From Candidatus Melainabacteria bacterium (GTDB lineage Bacteria; Cyanobacteriota; Vampirovibrionia; 2-02-FULL-35-15), in contig JAHFBF010000003.1 of assembly GCA_023250195.1 (NCBI GenBank), positions 347,753-411,752 of the forward strand: 64,000 nucleotides of DNA, given 5' to 3'. Below the pieces are notes generated by a model, which was given only the letters and a program-made list of their open reading frames with translations, had not been told where the DNA came from and made no database searches. Positions 15,337 through 27,500 of the stretch are shown here, piece after piece; within the stretch, counting starts at the first letter, position 1, and every line of letters starts with the position of its first letter. A program made the position numbers and the translations under genes.

Positions 15337-15358
15337 GGGCAGACCTATGTGTCTGCCT
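15337..15358. repeat. GGGCAGAC...GTCTGCC inverted repeat
   Basis: Arms GGGGCAGAC and GTCTGCCTC flank CTATGT. Related copies are at 45754-45777 (inverse orientation) and 36579-36599. It lies between upp and eno. Confidence 0.8.
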
Positions 15359-15366
15359 CAGGATAA

Positions 15367-16722
<1,356 letters not shown>

Positions 16723-16735
16723 GGATTCTGTTATT

Positions 16736-17860
16736 ATGCGTCATTGCGAGGAGCGAGAGCGACGAAGCAATCTCCAAAACGTTAGTAGATTGCCACGTCG
16801 ATTCTTTCAGAATCTCCTCGCAATGACGTGTGTCGGATTGATTTATATAACAAATGTTTCTTATGCCCAAACTACCCGCATTCTCGAAGATGAAAAAAAC
16901 AATATAGAGATCTATGAAAATGTTAACAAAGCTGTTGTAAACATTACTACAAGACGTGTACAAGTTAATGAATTCTTCCTGTTAGCGGTTCCTTCTGAAG
17001 GCAGTGCTTCTGGATTTGTTATTGATAAGCAGGGGCATATTTTAACTAACTATCATGTGATTGAAAATGCAAAAGATTTAGTGATTACTCTTTATAATGG
17101 TCAGCCTTATCAGGCAAAACTTATTGGAGTTGATCCTGATGATGATATAGCAATAGTTAAAATTGAAATACCTCCTGAAAAGTTGTTTCCAGGGATGTTG
17201 GATCCTGGTTCTGAATTAAAAGTAGGGCAAAAAGTTTTAGCTATTGGAAATCCATTTGGTCTCGATAGAACTTTAACCACAGGAATTATCAGCAGCCTTG
17301 GAAGAGCTTTAAGGTCTGAAAATAATAGATTAATTAAAGGAATAATTCAAACAGATGCAGCGATTAATCCTGGTAATTCAGGTGGACCACTATTAAACAG
17401 TAATGGATATATTATTGGGGTGAATACTGCGATTGTAAGTAAGGTTGGGCAAAGCGCCGGAATAGGTTTTGCTATCCCTATAAAAACAGTAAAAAAAGTT
17501 ATTAAGGATTTAATTGCTTATGGTTATGTGATAAGAACAAACATTGGTATATTGCAGGCTTATGAAACAGGAAATGGACTTTTAATTACACAACTGGAAC
17601 CAAATGGTCCGGCTCAAGCTGCCGGACTTAGTGGTCCTAGATTAATTGTTCAGAGAAGGGGTGCTATTGAATACAGATCAATAGATCACTCTGCTGCAGA
17701 TTTAATTACTGCAGTTGATGGTAAAGAAATAAAAACATTTGATGAGTTGCTGGACTATATAGAATTAAAGAAGCCCGGAAATGTAGTTAATGTTTCTATT
17801 ATTAGAGGAAAGAAAAGATTAACAATTCCAGTAACACTTGGGAAATCAAAAGCAGTATAG
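16736..17860 (+). CDS. HtrA/DegP-like serine protease with PDZ domain
   Basis: The product is a trypsin-like envelope protease. The catalytic triad is visible as His in LTNYHVIENA, Asp in DPDDDIAIVKIE and Ser in NPGNSGGPLLN. One PDZ domain follows (GNGLLITQLEPNGPAQAAGL, then DLITAVDGKEIKTFDELL). I chose ATG 16736 (AAGGA 10 nt upstream); frames upstream overlap eno. The codons immediately after the start (MRHCEERERRSNL...) are encoded by the dispersed repeat 16739-16828, so the signal peptide n-region is repeat-derived. The hydrophobic core CVGLIYITNVSYAQ is original and short. Start and export efficiency are therefore uncertain. It may be co-transcribed with eno. Confidence 0.9.
   Translation: MRHCEERERRSNLQNVSRLPRRFFQNLLAMTCVGLIYITNVSYAQTTRILEDEKNNIEIYENVNKAVVNITTRRVQVNEFFLLAVPSEGSASGFVIDKQGHILTNYHVIENAKDLVITLYNGQPYQAKLIGVDPDDDIAIVKIEIPPEKLFPGMLDPGSELKVGQKVLAIGNPFGLDRTLTTGIISSLGRALRSENNRLIKGIIQTDAAINPGNSGGPLLNSNGYIIGVNTAIVSKVGQSAGIGFAIPIKTVKKVIKDLIAYGYVIRTNIGILQAYETGNGLLITQLEPNGPAQAAGLSGPRLIVQRRGAIEYRSIDHSAADLITAVDGKEIKTFDELLDYIELKKPGNVVNVSIIRGKKRLTIPVTLGKSKAV
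16739..16828. repeat. CGTCATTGCGAGGA-family repeat in the HtrA signal peptide
   Basis: Ends CGTCATTGCGAGGA and TCCTCGCAATGACG, with GCAATCTCC and GATTGCCACGTCG inside. It begins one codon after the start of the protease gene and stays in frame through 90 nt. Confidence 0.93.
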
Positions 17861-18017
17861 GGTTACCTCCTGGATTATTAAATAAAATTTATCTTTTACC
17901 TTATAGATAAGATATCTTTATGACAAATATCACTTGAAATTTTTTTCATGGGGATAGCCGGTTTTATTTAAGATAATTCATTTGTATAATTAAGCTAAAC
18001 AGTCGATTAACTAAAGT

Positions 18018-18725
18018 ATGAATAACATAACCCACAAATCTATTATTAGGAATAGCTTTTTAAGCAATCAAATACTTGGTGCATTTCTTGTGTTTTCTTA
18101 CTTTTTAGTGTATGGAATTACTGCTCAGAGTGCATTATTTGGGGTCCAGCTTCTTTATTTTCTAAGTTCGGTTATATTTGCAGGGTTCATTTTTTATGTA
18201 AGAGATCCAGAGGTTCAAAAACAGAAAGTTAAAAAAGGGATTTTATTTAGCCAGATTGTTGGTACAGGCTTGATTTTTGCTTATCTTTTAATCTATGGGA
18301 TTTCAAGCGTGGCTTTGTTAAAAGGATTTCAATTGGTGTTTTTTATGAGTTCATATATTTTTGTTATGTCAGTAGTTTACTTAAGGGATCCTGAACGTAT
18401 TAAAAAACAGGAAGAGATATCTGCTTCTATTACGCATAGTCCTTTTATAGAAAGAAATCCATGCTTTGTAAACAGCAAGGATTTAAGCTGGTTAGTCAGG
18501 GAAGTAAATAGTGCGTTGTCAGTAATTATTGGATTTTCTGAACTTTTGCTGAAAAGAGAGCACAGTGAAGTTGAAAAAGAATATATGCTGAGAAATATTT
18601 ATGAACATTCTCTTTGTATCAATAATAGTATTAGTAAAGTTTCATCGTTACTTCCTGATTCTATTACTAAGCCAAAACAAACGCATGAAGTCGCTGATTT
18701 ATTGGCAGATAAAAACTTTGTATAA
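18018..18725 (+). CDS. Membrane protein with duplicated TM unit and HisKA-like helical hairpin
   Basis: I do not recognise the whole protein. The N-terminal ~125 residues are two tandem copies of a ~60-residue membrane unit: ILGAFLVFSYFLVYGI...YVRDPE and QIVGTGLIFAYLLIYGI...YLRDPE. Residues ~155-205 (WLVREVNSALSVIIGFSELLL, then two-helix periodicity) resemble the histidine-kinase dimerisation domain. The usual phospho-His position before E-x-N reads Arg, and no ATP-binding domain follows. It could be a truncated or repurposed sensor. A TATAAT at 17985-17990 is a possible -10, 28 nt from the ATG. tRNA-Leu follows. Confidence 0.65.
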   Translation: MNNITHKSIIRNSFLSNQILGAFLVFSYFLVYGITAQSALFGVQLLYFLSSVIFAGFIFYVRDPEVQKQKVKKGILFSQIVGTGLIFAYLLIYGISSVALLKGFQLVFFMSSYIFVMSVVYLRDPERIKKQEEISASITHSPFIERNPCFVNSKDLSWLVREVNSALSVIIGFSELLLKREHSEVEKEYMLRNIYEHSLCINNSISKVSSLLPDSITKPKQTHEVADLLADKNFV

Positions 18726-18760
18726 AGCTTAAAACCATTCTCCTGTATAATATTTGCCAT

Positions 18761-18843
18761 GCCGCTGTGGCGAAATGGCAAACGCAGTTGACTCAAAATC
18801 AGCCGGGAGCAATCCCTTGTCGGTTCAAGTCCGACCAGCGGCA
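18761..18843 (+). tRNA. tRNA-Leu (anticodon CAA)
   Basis: Acceptor arms GCCGCTG and CAGCGGC pair perfectly with discriminator A. The anticodon arm is GTTGA-CTCAAAA-TCAGC, giving anticodon CAA for UUG. A long variable arm follows (GGGAGCAATCCC), typical of class II leucine tRNA, then the T arm GTCGG-TTCAAGT-CCGAC. CCA is not encoded. TATAAT at 18746-18751, 10 nt upstream, is a likely -10 box. Confidence 0.96.
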
Positions 18844-18849
18844 ATTCTA

Positions 18850-18896
18850 GAGAATCAGAGGTCAGAGATCAGAGGATCAGAGATCAGAGGATCAGA
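18850..18896. repeat. Tandem AGAGGTCAG/AGATCAG direct repeats
   Basis: Short units AGAATCAG, AGGTCAG, AGATCAG, AGGATCAG repeat about six times just after tRNA-Leu. The same type of array occurs inside the oppF-like gene (about 33138-33174, opposite strand). The rest of the stretch up to 19158 holds the rpoB promoters. Confidence 0.8.
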
Positions 18897-18988
18897 AAGA
18901 ACATAAGCAAAAATCTGAGCAAGTATAAGGTAATGGCAGGTTTCCTACTTTAGGCAGGTCTACTTATTGCGGAAAAATCTGCCACTAC

Positions 18989-19016
18989 TTGACAATATAT
19001 TAGGTAAGACTATATA
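18989..19016 (+). promoter_or_regulatory. Possible distal rpoB promoter
   Basis: TTGACA (18989-18994) and TATATA (19011-19016) are separated by 16 nt. It lies upstream of the stronger rpoB promoter. Confidence 0.55.
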
Positions 19017-19060
19017 GTGATAGATAATAACAAGAGAATCACAATATACTCATATACAAG

Positions 19061-19089
19061 TTGACATTAAATGCCAGGGAAAATATAAT
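19061..19089 (+). promoter_or_regulatory. Perfect sigma-70 promoter of rpoB-rpoC1-rpoC2
   Basis: TTGACA (19061-19066) and TATAAT (19084-19089) match the consensus exactly with the ideal 17-nt spacer. Expected transcription start is near 19096, giving a leader of about 60 nt before ATG 19159. Confidence 0.92.
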
Positions 19090-19158
19090 TTTAACCCTGC
19101 TTGCTTGTTTTTCTAAAAAAATAAATTGTTTTATTTGATTAAGATATTGAGGTAATAA

Positions 19159-22100
19159 ATGACAGTTAAAACGCCTGAGCGTGTGCAACCCTACGCAAAG
19201 GCTGGCCAAAGAACTGCGGTTCTTCCAGATCTGGCTGAAATTCAAAAAGCTTCCTTTGAATGGTTCTTAAGAGAAGGACTTTCTGAGGAATTAAAATCAT
19301 TTTCACCAATTCGTGATTACACTGGCCGATTAGAGTTGTATTTTTTACACGATAATTATTCTTTTGAAGATCATACGGAACCTAAGAAAGCAAAAACTCC
19401 ACAGGAAGCTCGTGATAATGATCAGAGCTATACAAAGAAACTTTATATTCAGATGCGCCTTGTCAATCGTGACACGGGTGAAATAAAAGAAAATAAAATG
19501 TTTGTAGGGGAAATCCCGATGATGACTGATCGTGGGACATTCATTATTAATGGTGCAGAGAGAGTGGTGGTTTCTCAGATTGTAAGATCACCTGGAATAT
19601 ATTACAAACGTGAAGTTGATCCAAATGGAAAAAGAACATTTAATGCAACCCTTATTCCAAACAGAGGAGCATGGTTAAAACTTGAATCTGATAATAATGA
19701 CATTGTTCATGTAAAAATTGACAAGAATAGAAAATTATATGCTACTACTTTATTAAAAGCACTTGGTTATACAGCAAATGAAATGGAAACACTTTTCCAT
19801 CATTTTGACTTTTTGCACAAAACCTTGGAAAAAGATCCAGCTGATAACAGAGAACAGGCATTAATTGAAGTCTATAAAAAATTAAGGCCCGGGGATCCTA
19901 CAAGTGTTGAAGGTGGAAGGCAAATATTAGAATCAAGATTTTTTGATGATAAAAGATATAACCTTGGCAAAGTAGGTCGTTATAAAATAAATAAAAAACT
20001 TACCTTATCTGTCCCTGAAGATACAAGAGTTTTAACTCGTGATGATATTGTTGCATCAATAGATTATTTAATAAACCTCCATTATGATGAAGGTCAAATT
20101 GATGATATTGATCATTTGGGAAACAGAAGGATTAGATCAGTTGGTGAGCTTTTACAAAACCAGTTCAGGGTAGGTCTTTCAAGACTAGAAAGAATTATTA
20201 AAGAAAGAATGACTTTGCAGGATGCGGATACTTTAACACCTGCAAATCTTTTAAATCCAAAACCATTAATTGCTGCAATCAGGGAATTCTTTGGTTCATC
20301 TCAGTTAAGTCAGTTTATGGATCAAACAAATGCACTTGCTGAATTGACACATAAAAGAAGATTATCAGCGTTAGGTCCCGGCGGTTTATCCAGAGAACGT
20401 GCAGGCTTTGCAGTTCGTGATATTCATCCAAGCCATTATGGAAGAATATGTCCTGTAGAAACTCCGGAAGGTCCAAATGCAGGTTTGATTGGGTCTCTTG
20501 CTACTCATGCACGTGTTAATCAATATGGTTTTATAGAAACACCTTATAAAAAAGTAGTAAGTGGTATTGTTTCTAACGAAGTTCAATATCTGTCTGCTGA
20601 TGAGGAAGATAATTTTAGAGTTGCTCCTGGTGATGTTCCTTTAAACGAAGATGGATCTTTTAAAGCAGAGTTTATACCTGTCAGATATAAGAGTGAGTTT
20701 ATTGTAGTGCCGCCTGAAGAAGTGGATTTTGTAGGTGTAAGTCCTATTCAGATAGTTTCTGTAGGAACCGCGTTGATTCCATTTCTTGAGCATGATGATG
20801 CAAACAGAGCTTTAATGGGTTCAAACATGCAGCGTCAATCGGTGCCGCTTATTACTACAGAGAGACCTTATGTTGGTACGGGCATTGAAAAGCAGACAGC
20901 AAGAGACTCTGGTATGGTTATTGTTGCAAATGATTTTGGCGAAGTCACTTATGTAAGTTCCCAGAAAATCAGAATTAAATACAAATCATTCAATCATGAA
21001 GTTGAATATACCCTGACAAAATTTAACAGAAGTAATCAGGACACCTGTTTAAACCAAAAGCCAATTGTAAGTGTTGGTGACAAAATTATTCCGGGTCAGA
21101 TCCTTGCTGATGGACCAGCAACAGACTGTGGTGAACTTGCACTGGGGAAAAATATTCTTGTTGCATTTATGCCATGGGAAGGATATAACTTTGAAGATGC
21201 TATTTTAATCAGCGAAAAATTAGTTATGGATGATGTTTTTACATCCATTCATATAGAAAAATTAGAAATTGATGCCAGATCTACAAAACTTGGACCTGAA
21301 GAAATAACAAGAGAAGTGCCAAATGTTTCTGAAGAAGCATTAAGGCATCTGGATGAAAGCGGAATTGTAAGAATAGGTGCAAGAGTATATCCTGATGATG
21401 TTCTGGTTGGAAAAATTACTCCAAAAGGAGAATCTGATCACCCTCCTGAAGAGAGGCTTTTAAGAGCAATCTTTGGTGAAAAGGCAAGAGATGTCAGGGA
21501 TAATTCCTTAAGAGTGCCGCATGGTGAAGGTGGAAGAGTTGTTGATGTAAAAGTTTTTGATCGTGAAAAGGGAGATGAGTTACCTCCTGTAGCAAATAAA
21601 GTTGTTCGTGTTTTTATTGCTCAGAAGAGAAAAGTTTCAGTAGGTGATAAGGTTGCAGGACGACATGGTAATAAAGGTATAATTGCAAAAATTTTACCTG
21701 TTGAAGATATGCCGTTTTTACCAGATGGTACTCCCGTAGATATTGTTCTAAATCCGCTTGGTGTGCCAAGTCGTATGAATATCGGACAAACCTATGAAAC
21801 AATGCTTGGCTTAGCTTCAATGTTAAATGGTATACACTATGAAGTTCCGCCTTTTGATGAAATGTATGGTCAGGAAGCAAGTAAAACACTTGTTACTAAT
21901 GAAATTAATGCTGCAAAAAAAGAAAAAAATATTGAGTGGATTAATGATAACGGTAAAGTTCAATTAACTGATGGCAGAACTGGTGAACTTTTTGACAATC
22001 CATGTTCAGTTGGGAAAATCTATATGATGAAACTTGTTCACCTTGTGGATGACAAGATTCATGCAAGGAGTACAGGTCCTTATAGTTTGGTAACACAGCA

Positions 22101-22662
22101 GCCTCTTGGTGGAAAAGCTCAGTTTGGTGGTCAAAGACTTGGTGAAATGGAATGCTGGGCACTTGAAGCATATGGAGCGGCATACACACTGCAGGAAATG
22201 CTCACAGTAAAATCTGATGATGTTTCAGGTAGAAGTCGTGCTTATGAAGCAATTGTAAAAGGTGAAAATATTCCAAGACCTGGAGTGCCTGAATCATTTA
22301 AGGTGCTGGTCAGAGAACTTCAATCTCTTGGTTTGGATGTAACAGTTCTAAGAAGAGCACGGGAAGGTAATGATGAAGAAATTGATTTAACAAATGATGA
22401 AACAGACCAAAGAAGAGTTCAATCTAATGTTTCATTATCAAGTCGTGATATTGGACTTGAAGAAGAGCTTCAGGGGCTGCGTTCTAAAGTCGAACCTTTA
22501 GTAGCAGTAAATGCTCCGACTAAAGATTTAGATTCTGAAAAAGAGTCAGGTGAAAAAGAGTCAGGTGAAAAAGAATCAGGTGAAAAAGAATCAAAAGAAG
22601 AATCTTTTGAGGAAGTATCACTGGATGTGCTTGAACAGGAAGAAGATTTAGGAAAAGAATAA
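19159..22662 (+). CDS. rpoB: RNA polymerase subunit beta
   Basis: RpoB forms the upper pincer of the polymerase. Conserved regions are complete: the rifampicin pocket area ([12 protein letters not shown] and [13 protein letters not shown]), [27 protein letters not shown] and [24 protein letters not shown] near the C-terminus. The last ~60 residues go beyond the usual end and contain a Glu/Lys/Ser-rich tail with four 5-residue units (EKESG). The gene is not preceded by rplJL, as is usual in cyanobacteria. GAGG lies 6 nt before ATG 19159. rpoC1 begins 20 nt after the stop. Confidence 0.98.
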   Translation: MTVKTPERVQPYAKAGQRTAVLPDLAEIQKASFEWFLREGLSEELKSFSPIRDYTGRLELYFLHDNYSFEDHTEPKKAKTPQEARDNDQSYTKKLYIQMRLVNRDTGEIKENKMFVGEIPMMTDRGTFIINGAERVVVSQIVRSPGIYYKREVDPNGKRTFNATLIPNRGAWLKLESDNNDIVHVKIDKNRKLYATTLLKALGYTANEMETLFHHFDFLHKTLEKDPADNREQALIEVYKKLRPGDPTSVEGGRQILESRFFDDKRYNLGKVGRYKINKKLTLSVPEDTRVLTRDDIVASIDYLINLHYDEGQIDDIDHLGNRRIRSVGELLQNQFRVGLSRLERIIKERMTLQDADTLTPANLLNPKPLIAAIREFFGSSQLSQFMDQTNALAELTHKRRLSALGPGGLSRERAGFAVRDIHPSHYGRICPVETPEGPNAGLIGSLATHARVNQYGFIETPYKKVVSGIVSNEVQYLSADEEDNFRVAPGDVPLNEDGSFKAEFIPVRYKSEFIVVPPEEVDFVGVSPIQIVSVGTALIPFLEHDDANRALMGSNMQRQSVPLITTERPYVGTGIEKQTARDSGMVIVANDFGEVTYVSSQKIRIKYKSFNHEVEYTLTKFNRSNQDTCLNQKPIVSVGDKIIPGQILADGPATDCGELALGKNILVAFMPWEGYNFEDAILISEKLVMDDVFTSIHIEKLEIDARSTKLGPEEITREVPNVSEEALRHLDESGIVRIGARVYPDDVLVGKITPKGESDHPPEERLLRAIFGEKARDVRDNSLRVPHGEGGRVVDVKVFDREKGDELPPVANKVVRVFIAQKRKVSVGDKVAGRHGNKGIIAKILPVEDMPFLPDGTPVDIVLNPLGVPSRMNIGQTYETMLGLASMLNGIHYEVPPFDEMYGQEASKTLVTNEINAAKKEKNIEWINDNGKVQLTDGRTGELFDNPCSVGKIYMMKLVHLVDDKIHARSTGPYSLVTQQPLGGKAQFGGQRLGEMECWALEAYGAAYTLQEMLTVKSDDVSGRSRAYEAIVKGENIPRPGVPESFKVLVRELQSLGLDVTVLRRAREGNDEEIDLTNDETDQRRVQSNVSLSSRDIGLEEELQGLRSKVEPLVAVNAPTKDLDSEKESGEKESGEKESGEKESKEESFEEVSLDVLEQEEDLGKE
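22537..22596 (+). repeat. 15-bp minisatellite in the rpoB 3' end
   Basis: Four tandem copies of GAAAAAGAGTCAGGT (the later copies have A for G, the last is degenerate) encode EKESG units. Length is a multiple of three, so copy-number change would keep the frame. Confidence 0.95.
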
Positions 22663-22682
22663 AAATATTAAAGGCAGGAAAA

Positions 22683-24530
22683 GTGGCAATTCAGGAAAGT
22701 ACAACAAAATCAAATGGAAGTTTAAGCGGTCTCTCGGTTTTTGATCGTTTTAATCATCTTCAGGTTAAAGTTGCTTCACCTTCAAGAGTAATGGGATGGT
22801 CGTTTGGTGAAGTTACCAAACCTGAAACCATTAATTATAGAACTTTAAAGCCTGAAAAAGATGGTTTGTTCTGTGAGAGAATTTTTGGACCTACAAAGGA
22901 TTGGGAATGTTATTGTGGAAAATATAAAAGAGTTAGGCATAAAGGAATTATATGTGAGCGATGTGGTGTTGAAGTAACTGAATCAAAAGTCAGAAGACAT
23001 AGAATGGGTCATATTAAACTGGCTGCACCGGTTTGTCATATTTGGTTTTTAAAAGGTATCCCAAGTTATATGAGTCTGCTTAGTGATGTTCCACTTAGAG
23101 ATCTGGAACAGGTGATTTATTTTAACCAGTATATAGTTTTAAATCCTGGGAATGTTGAAACAATTGTAAAATACCAATTATTAACAGAAGAAGAATATGA
23201 TTTGTTAAGTAATGATGAAAATGCTCAGTTTGAAGTTGCGATTGGAGCAGAGGCCCTGAAGCTTATTTTAGAAGAGACTGCCAAGCCTATTTATGAATTT
23301 CCTGATGCAAAGACAAGGGATGAAAGAGGAGAATTAAAATCTTTACCTGGATTGGAAGAGCTTGCCATAAAATTAAGACAAGAGCTAGCAGGCAGCAGCG
23401 GCAGTCAGCAAAGAAGAGCAAAAATCATTAAAAGACTTAGACTGGTAGAAAGTTTAATTCTTTCAAAGACAGATCCAACTTCAATGATATTAGAAGTTCT
23501 GCCTGTTACTCCTCCTGATTTACGTCCAATGGTTCAGTTAGATGGCGGCAGATTTGCAACCAGTGATTTAAATGATTTATATAGAAGGGTAATTAACCGA
23601 AATAACAGGCTTGCAAGATTGCTTGATATGGGTGCTCCTGAAATTATTGTACGTAATGAAAAAAGAATGCTTCAGGAAGCAGTTGATGCGTTAATTGATA
23701 ATGGCAGAAGAGGCAGGGTAGTTACCGGATCAAATGGAAGACCACTGAAATCTCTTTCAAATATTATTGAAGGGAAACAGGGGAGATTCCGTCAAAACCT
23801 TCTTGGGAAACGGGTTGACTATTCTGGTCGTTCAGTTATTGTGGTTGGACCTCAGTTAAGAGTTCATCAGTGTGGTTTACCAAGAGAAATGGCTATTGAA
23901 TTATTTAAACCATTTGTAATTAATAAATTAATAGAGCGTCAAATTTGTCAGAATATTAAGTCAGCTAAAAAACAAATTGAAAAAGGTACCTCAATTGTCT
24001 GGGAAATTCTTGAACAGGTAATCCAAGGTCACCCTGTCCTATTAAATCGTGCACCAACATTACACAGATTAGGTATTCAGGCATTTGAGCCGGTCTTAGT
24101 AGAAGGAAGAGCAATTCAGTTACATCCACTTGTTTGTGCAGCATTTAATGCAGATTTTGATGGTGATCAAATGGCTGTTCATATCCCCCTGTCAGTTGAA
24201 GCACAGTCTGAAGCAAGAATGCTTATGATGGCATTTAATAATATTCTTTTACCAGCCAGTGGGAAGCCTACAATTACTCCAACTCAAGATATGGTATTAG
24301 GAATCTATTATTTAACGGTTGAAAAATCACGTTCAGATGATCCGAGTGTTTGTAAAGGTGCAGGAATGAACTTTTATAGTTTCCAGGATGCGATTGCAGC
24401 ATATGAAGCTAGTGTTCTGGATTTACATGCAAAAATTAATGTAAGAGATGAAAACAGTAAAAGAATTTCTACTACAGTAGGACGAATTATTTTCAACCAG
24501 ACAATTAGAGAGACATTTGACATTAAATAA
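22683..24530 (+). CDS. rpoC1: RNA polymerase subunit gamma (N-terminal part of beta-prime)
   Basis: This is the separate N-terminal half of beta-prime found in Cyanobacteria and their relatives. The zinc ribbon [20 protein letters not shown], the clamp, [16 protein letters not shown] and the catalytic Mg loop NADFDGDQM are present. The 615-residue chain ends at the usual cyanobacterial split point after the active-site domain. GTG 22683 is the start, with AGGCAGG upstream. It is 24 nt from rpoC2. The split is a stable lineage marker and not a frameshift, because both halves have their own starts and ribosome sites. Confidence 0.98.
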   Translation: MAIQESTTKSNGSLSGLSVFDRFNHLQVKVASPSRVMGWSFGEVTKPETINYRTLKPEKDGLFCERIFGPTKDWECYCGKYKRVRHKGIICERCGVEVTESKVRRHRMGHIKLAAPVCHIWFLKGIPSYMSLLSDVPLRDLEQVIYFNQYIVLNPGNVETIVKYQLLTEEEYDLLSNDENAQFEVAIGAEALKLILEETAKPIYEFPDAKTRDERGELKSLPGLEELAIKLRQELAGSSGSQQRRAKIIKRLRLVESLILSKTDPTSMILEVLPVTPPDLRPMVQLDGGRFATSDLNDLYRRVINRNNRLARLLDMGAPEIIVRNEKRMLQEAVDALIDNGRRGRVVTGSNGRPLKSLSNIIEGKQGRFRQNLLGKRVDYSGRSVIVVGPQLRVHQCGLPREMAIELFKPFVINKLIERQICQNIKSAKKQIEKGTSIVWEILEQVIQGHPVLLNRAPTLHRLGIQAFEPVLVEGRAIQLHPLVCAAFNADFDGDQMAVHIPLSVEAQSEARMLMMAFNNILLPASGKPTITPTQDMVLGIYYLTVEKSRSDDPSVCKGAGMNFYSFQDAIAAYEASVLDLHAKINVRDENSKRISTTVGRIIFNQTIRETFDIK

Positions 24531-24554
24531 TTTTTAAAAGGGAGATAAGTAACA

Positions 24555-27500
24555 ATGGTTCAGACAGTTAAAAGCAAAGAAACATTAGAATTTCAGAATT
24601 TTACTATTGATAAAAAGAAACTCTCAAGACTTGTTCTTGAAATTTATGAAAAATATGGTTCAGCTATAGCAAGTGATGTTGCAGATTCTCTGAAAGCTTT
24701 AGGATTTCATTATGCAACTAAAGCAGGTGTAACTATAAGTATTGAAGACTTAACAGTTCCAGAAGCTAAGAAAGATTTAATCAGTTCTGCAGAGAAGCAG
24801 ATTGAAGATGCACAAAAAAAGTTTGAAAGAGGAGATATTACTGAAGTAGAAAGATATAATAAAGTTATTGATACCTGGTCAGAAACCACTGAAAAACTAA
24901 CCGAAAAAGTTGTTGAAAGATTTGATAGACTTAATCCTGTTTATATGATGGCATTTTCAGGTGCAAGAGGTAATCTTAGTCAGGTACGTCAGCTTGTTGG
25001 GATGAGAGGATTAATGGCTGATTCTCAAGGACAAATCATTGACTTGCCGATTAAAGCAAATTTTAAAGAAGGTTTGAACGTTACTGAATATATTATTTCA
25101 AGTTATGGTGCAAGAAAAGGTCTGGTTGACACTGCATTAAAGACAGCAGATTCAGGGTATTTAACAAGAAGACTTGTTGATGTTGCTCAGGATGTAACTG
25201 TTCGCAGTCATGACTGTGGGAGCAAAAGAGGTGTTGTTGTTCATGCATTGTTTGAAGGTGAAAAATTGACTGTAGGAATTGTTGATAGGGTAATTGGACG
25301 TGTTGCTGTAGAAGATATTCTAAGCCTAAAAACCAAAGAAGTTATTGTTAAAAGTAATGAACTGATTGACAGGAAAAAATCAAAATTAATAGAAGAGCAT
25401 GGAGTCGCTTCAGCTAAAGTGAGATCTCCGCTTGTATGTGATTTGCCGTATGGTATTTGCCAAACATGTTATGGATGGAGTCTAACTACAAATACGCTGG
25501 TAGATATTGGTGAAGCAATAGGTATAATTGCCGCTCAGTCTATTGGTGAACCTGGTACACAGCTTACAATGAGAACATTCCATACTGGTGGGGTGGTTGC
25601 AGGTGGTGCAAAGAGAACTCAGATTAAGTCTCCGGTAACGGATGTTTTAAAATTTGATATTCCCGTGAAAGAGATCAGAACAAGATACGGGGATACTGTT
25701 TTGCAAACCACAAAAGAAGGAAAAATTAAAATCGGGAAAGATGACTTTTTCCTGCCTATAGCTTCACAAATCAGATTCAAAAGCGGAGCTAAGGTGGAAA
25801 AAGATGCAGTTATTGCTGAGTATACAGAGGTTCAGCAAAAGGGACTTATTGAAAGAGCAACAAAAGATATCATTTCAGATCATTCAGGGCAAATTTTATT
25901 TGAAGGTTTTTCTGTCGATGAAAAAAGAGATCGCCAGGGGAATATTTCTAAAACCGCAAACAAAAACGGAATTATCTGGGTTATGGAAGGTGATGTTTAT
26001 AATCTTCCTGTTGGTAGTAAGTTGATTCCACAGGATGCCCAGCATGTAAAAATAAGTGATGTGCTTGCAGAAACATTAATTATTTCGGAACGCGGTGGTG
26101 AAGTACGTTTTAACAATGATCTCGTAATTGAAGAAGTTAAAGTTGGAAAAGAAAAAATCAGAAGACTTATACAGGGGCGTGAAGTTAGTATTGTCATTGC
26201 AAGGGTTGGAGCGGAAAATGCAAAATTAGAAGCTACAAAACAAGGCAATTCATGGAAAGTGAAAGCCACTAAAACAAATCCTGAAGAGACTTACACTATT
26301 AAGGTTGTCCCTGGTGAAACTATTGAAAATAAGAGTGTTATAGCTGAACTTGTAGATGATGGAGTTCTAGCTGTAACAACTGCGGGTGAAATTAGATATG
26401 ATGGTTTAGAAGTAGATGAGTCCAGGATTATTACTCAGCCCGGTAAAATTATTTTTATTCCAGAAGAAGTTCATTACTTAAGTAAAGATGTAAGTTTAAA
26501 GCTTGTTGAAAATGAAGATTGTGTAAAAGCCGGGCAGGAAATTGTAAAAGATGTTTTCACCCATCTGGATGGAATTATTGAAATTAAAATTGACAATGAC
26601 ATTATCCATGAAGTCATTGTAAGACCTGGCGAATTGTTTGATATTCCGGAACCAACACAGCTACAGTGTGAAGATGGAGAAATAGTTAAAGAAGGTGCAG
26701 AAATTTATCCTGGTATAAAAGCTAATGATACAAAAGTTGTATCTATTATGGAAAATGAAGAAAAGGGGACAGTGAAGCTCCTTTTAAGACCTGTTCAGAC
26801 ATTTGCAATTGAACCTAAGAAGGTGTTTATCCAGGGATATTCTACTGATTCAAATATTGCATTATTGGCTGTTACGCAGATGCTTTATCGTGACGGCGAA
26901 AGAGTAAGAAACTTTAACGGTGGGCCGCTTTCAAAAACGAGCTTAGTTCTTACTATGGGTGGTGATCTGTCTGCTTTAAAAGGAAAAGTTGAAGTTGGGC
27001 AAGCTGATGTAAAACAGGAATTACAAATCATAGTTCAGGAAAATATTGTTTTAAGGAGAGAACAGGATACAAACGTTACACAGCTTCTGATACATGATCA
27101 TGATCATATTGCTCCAGGAGTTGCTTTAGCAAAGACTCAGGTTTTAGCCAGATCCACTGGTGAGGTAAGTTTAAGTACACAACAGGAAAAAAGACTGCTG
27201 TTAATTACAAGCAATGATTTAATTAAACAGGAAACTACTGCAAAACCATCTGTAAAAGTTAGTGATTTTGTTAAGATGGGGGATAGAATAGTCGGGGATA
27301 CTGAGTCAGCATGTTCTGGTCAAGTTGTATCAATAGAACAAAAATCAGTAATAATTAGAAAAGGAAGGCCTTACCTTGTTAATACCGGTGCTCAATTGCA
27401 GTGTGATCAGGGGCATTTGGTACAAAGAGGTGATCAGTTAGCTGCATTAATTTACGAGAGGGTAAAAACTGCAGATATTGTTCAGGGTTTACCACGTGTT

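Noticed and set aside
18599..18844. Minus-strand open frame across tRNA-Leu
   Set aside because: It is the antisense of the tRNA (producing a typical 'PLVGLEPT' artefact) and of the preceding gene.
24531..24554. rpoC split as a frameshift or assembly error
   Set aside because: Stop, spacer with GGGAG and new ATG are well formed, and the break is at the normal cyanobacterial split site.
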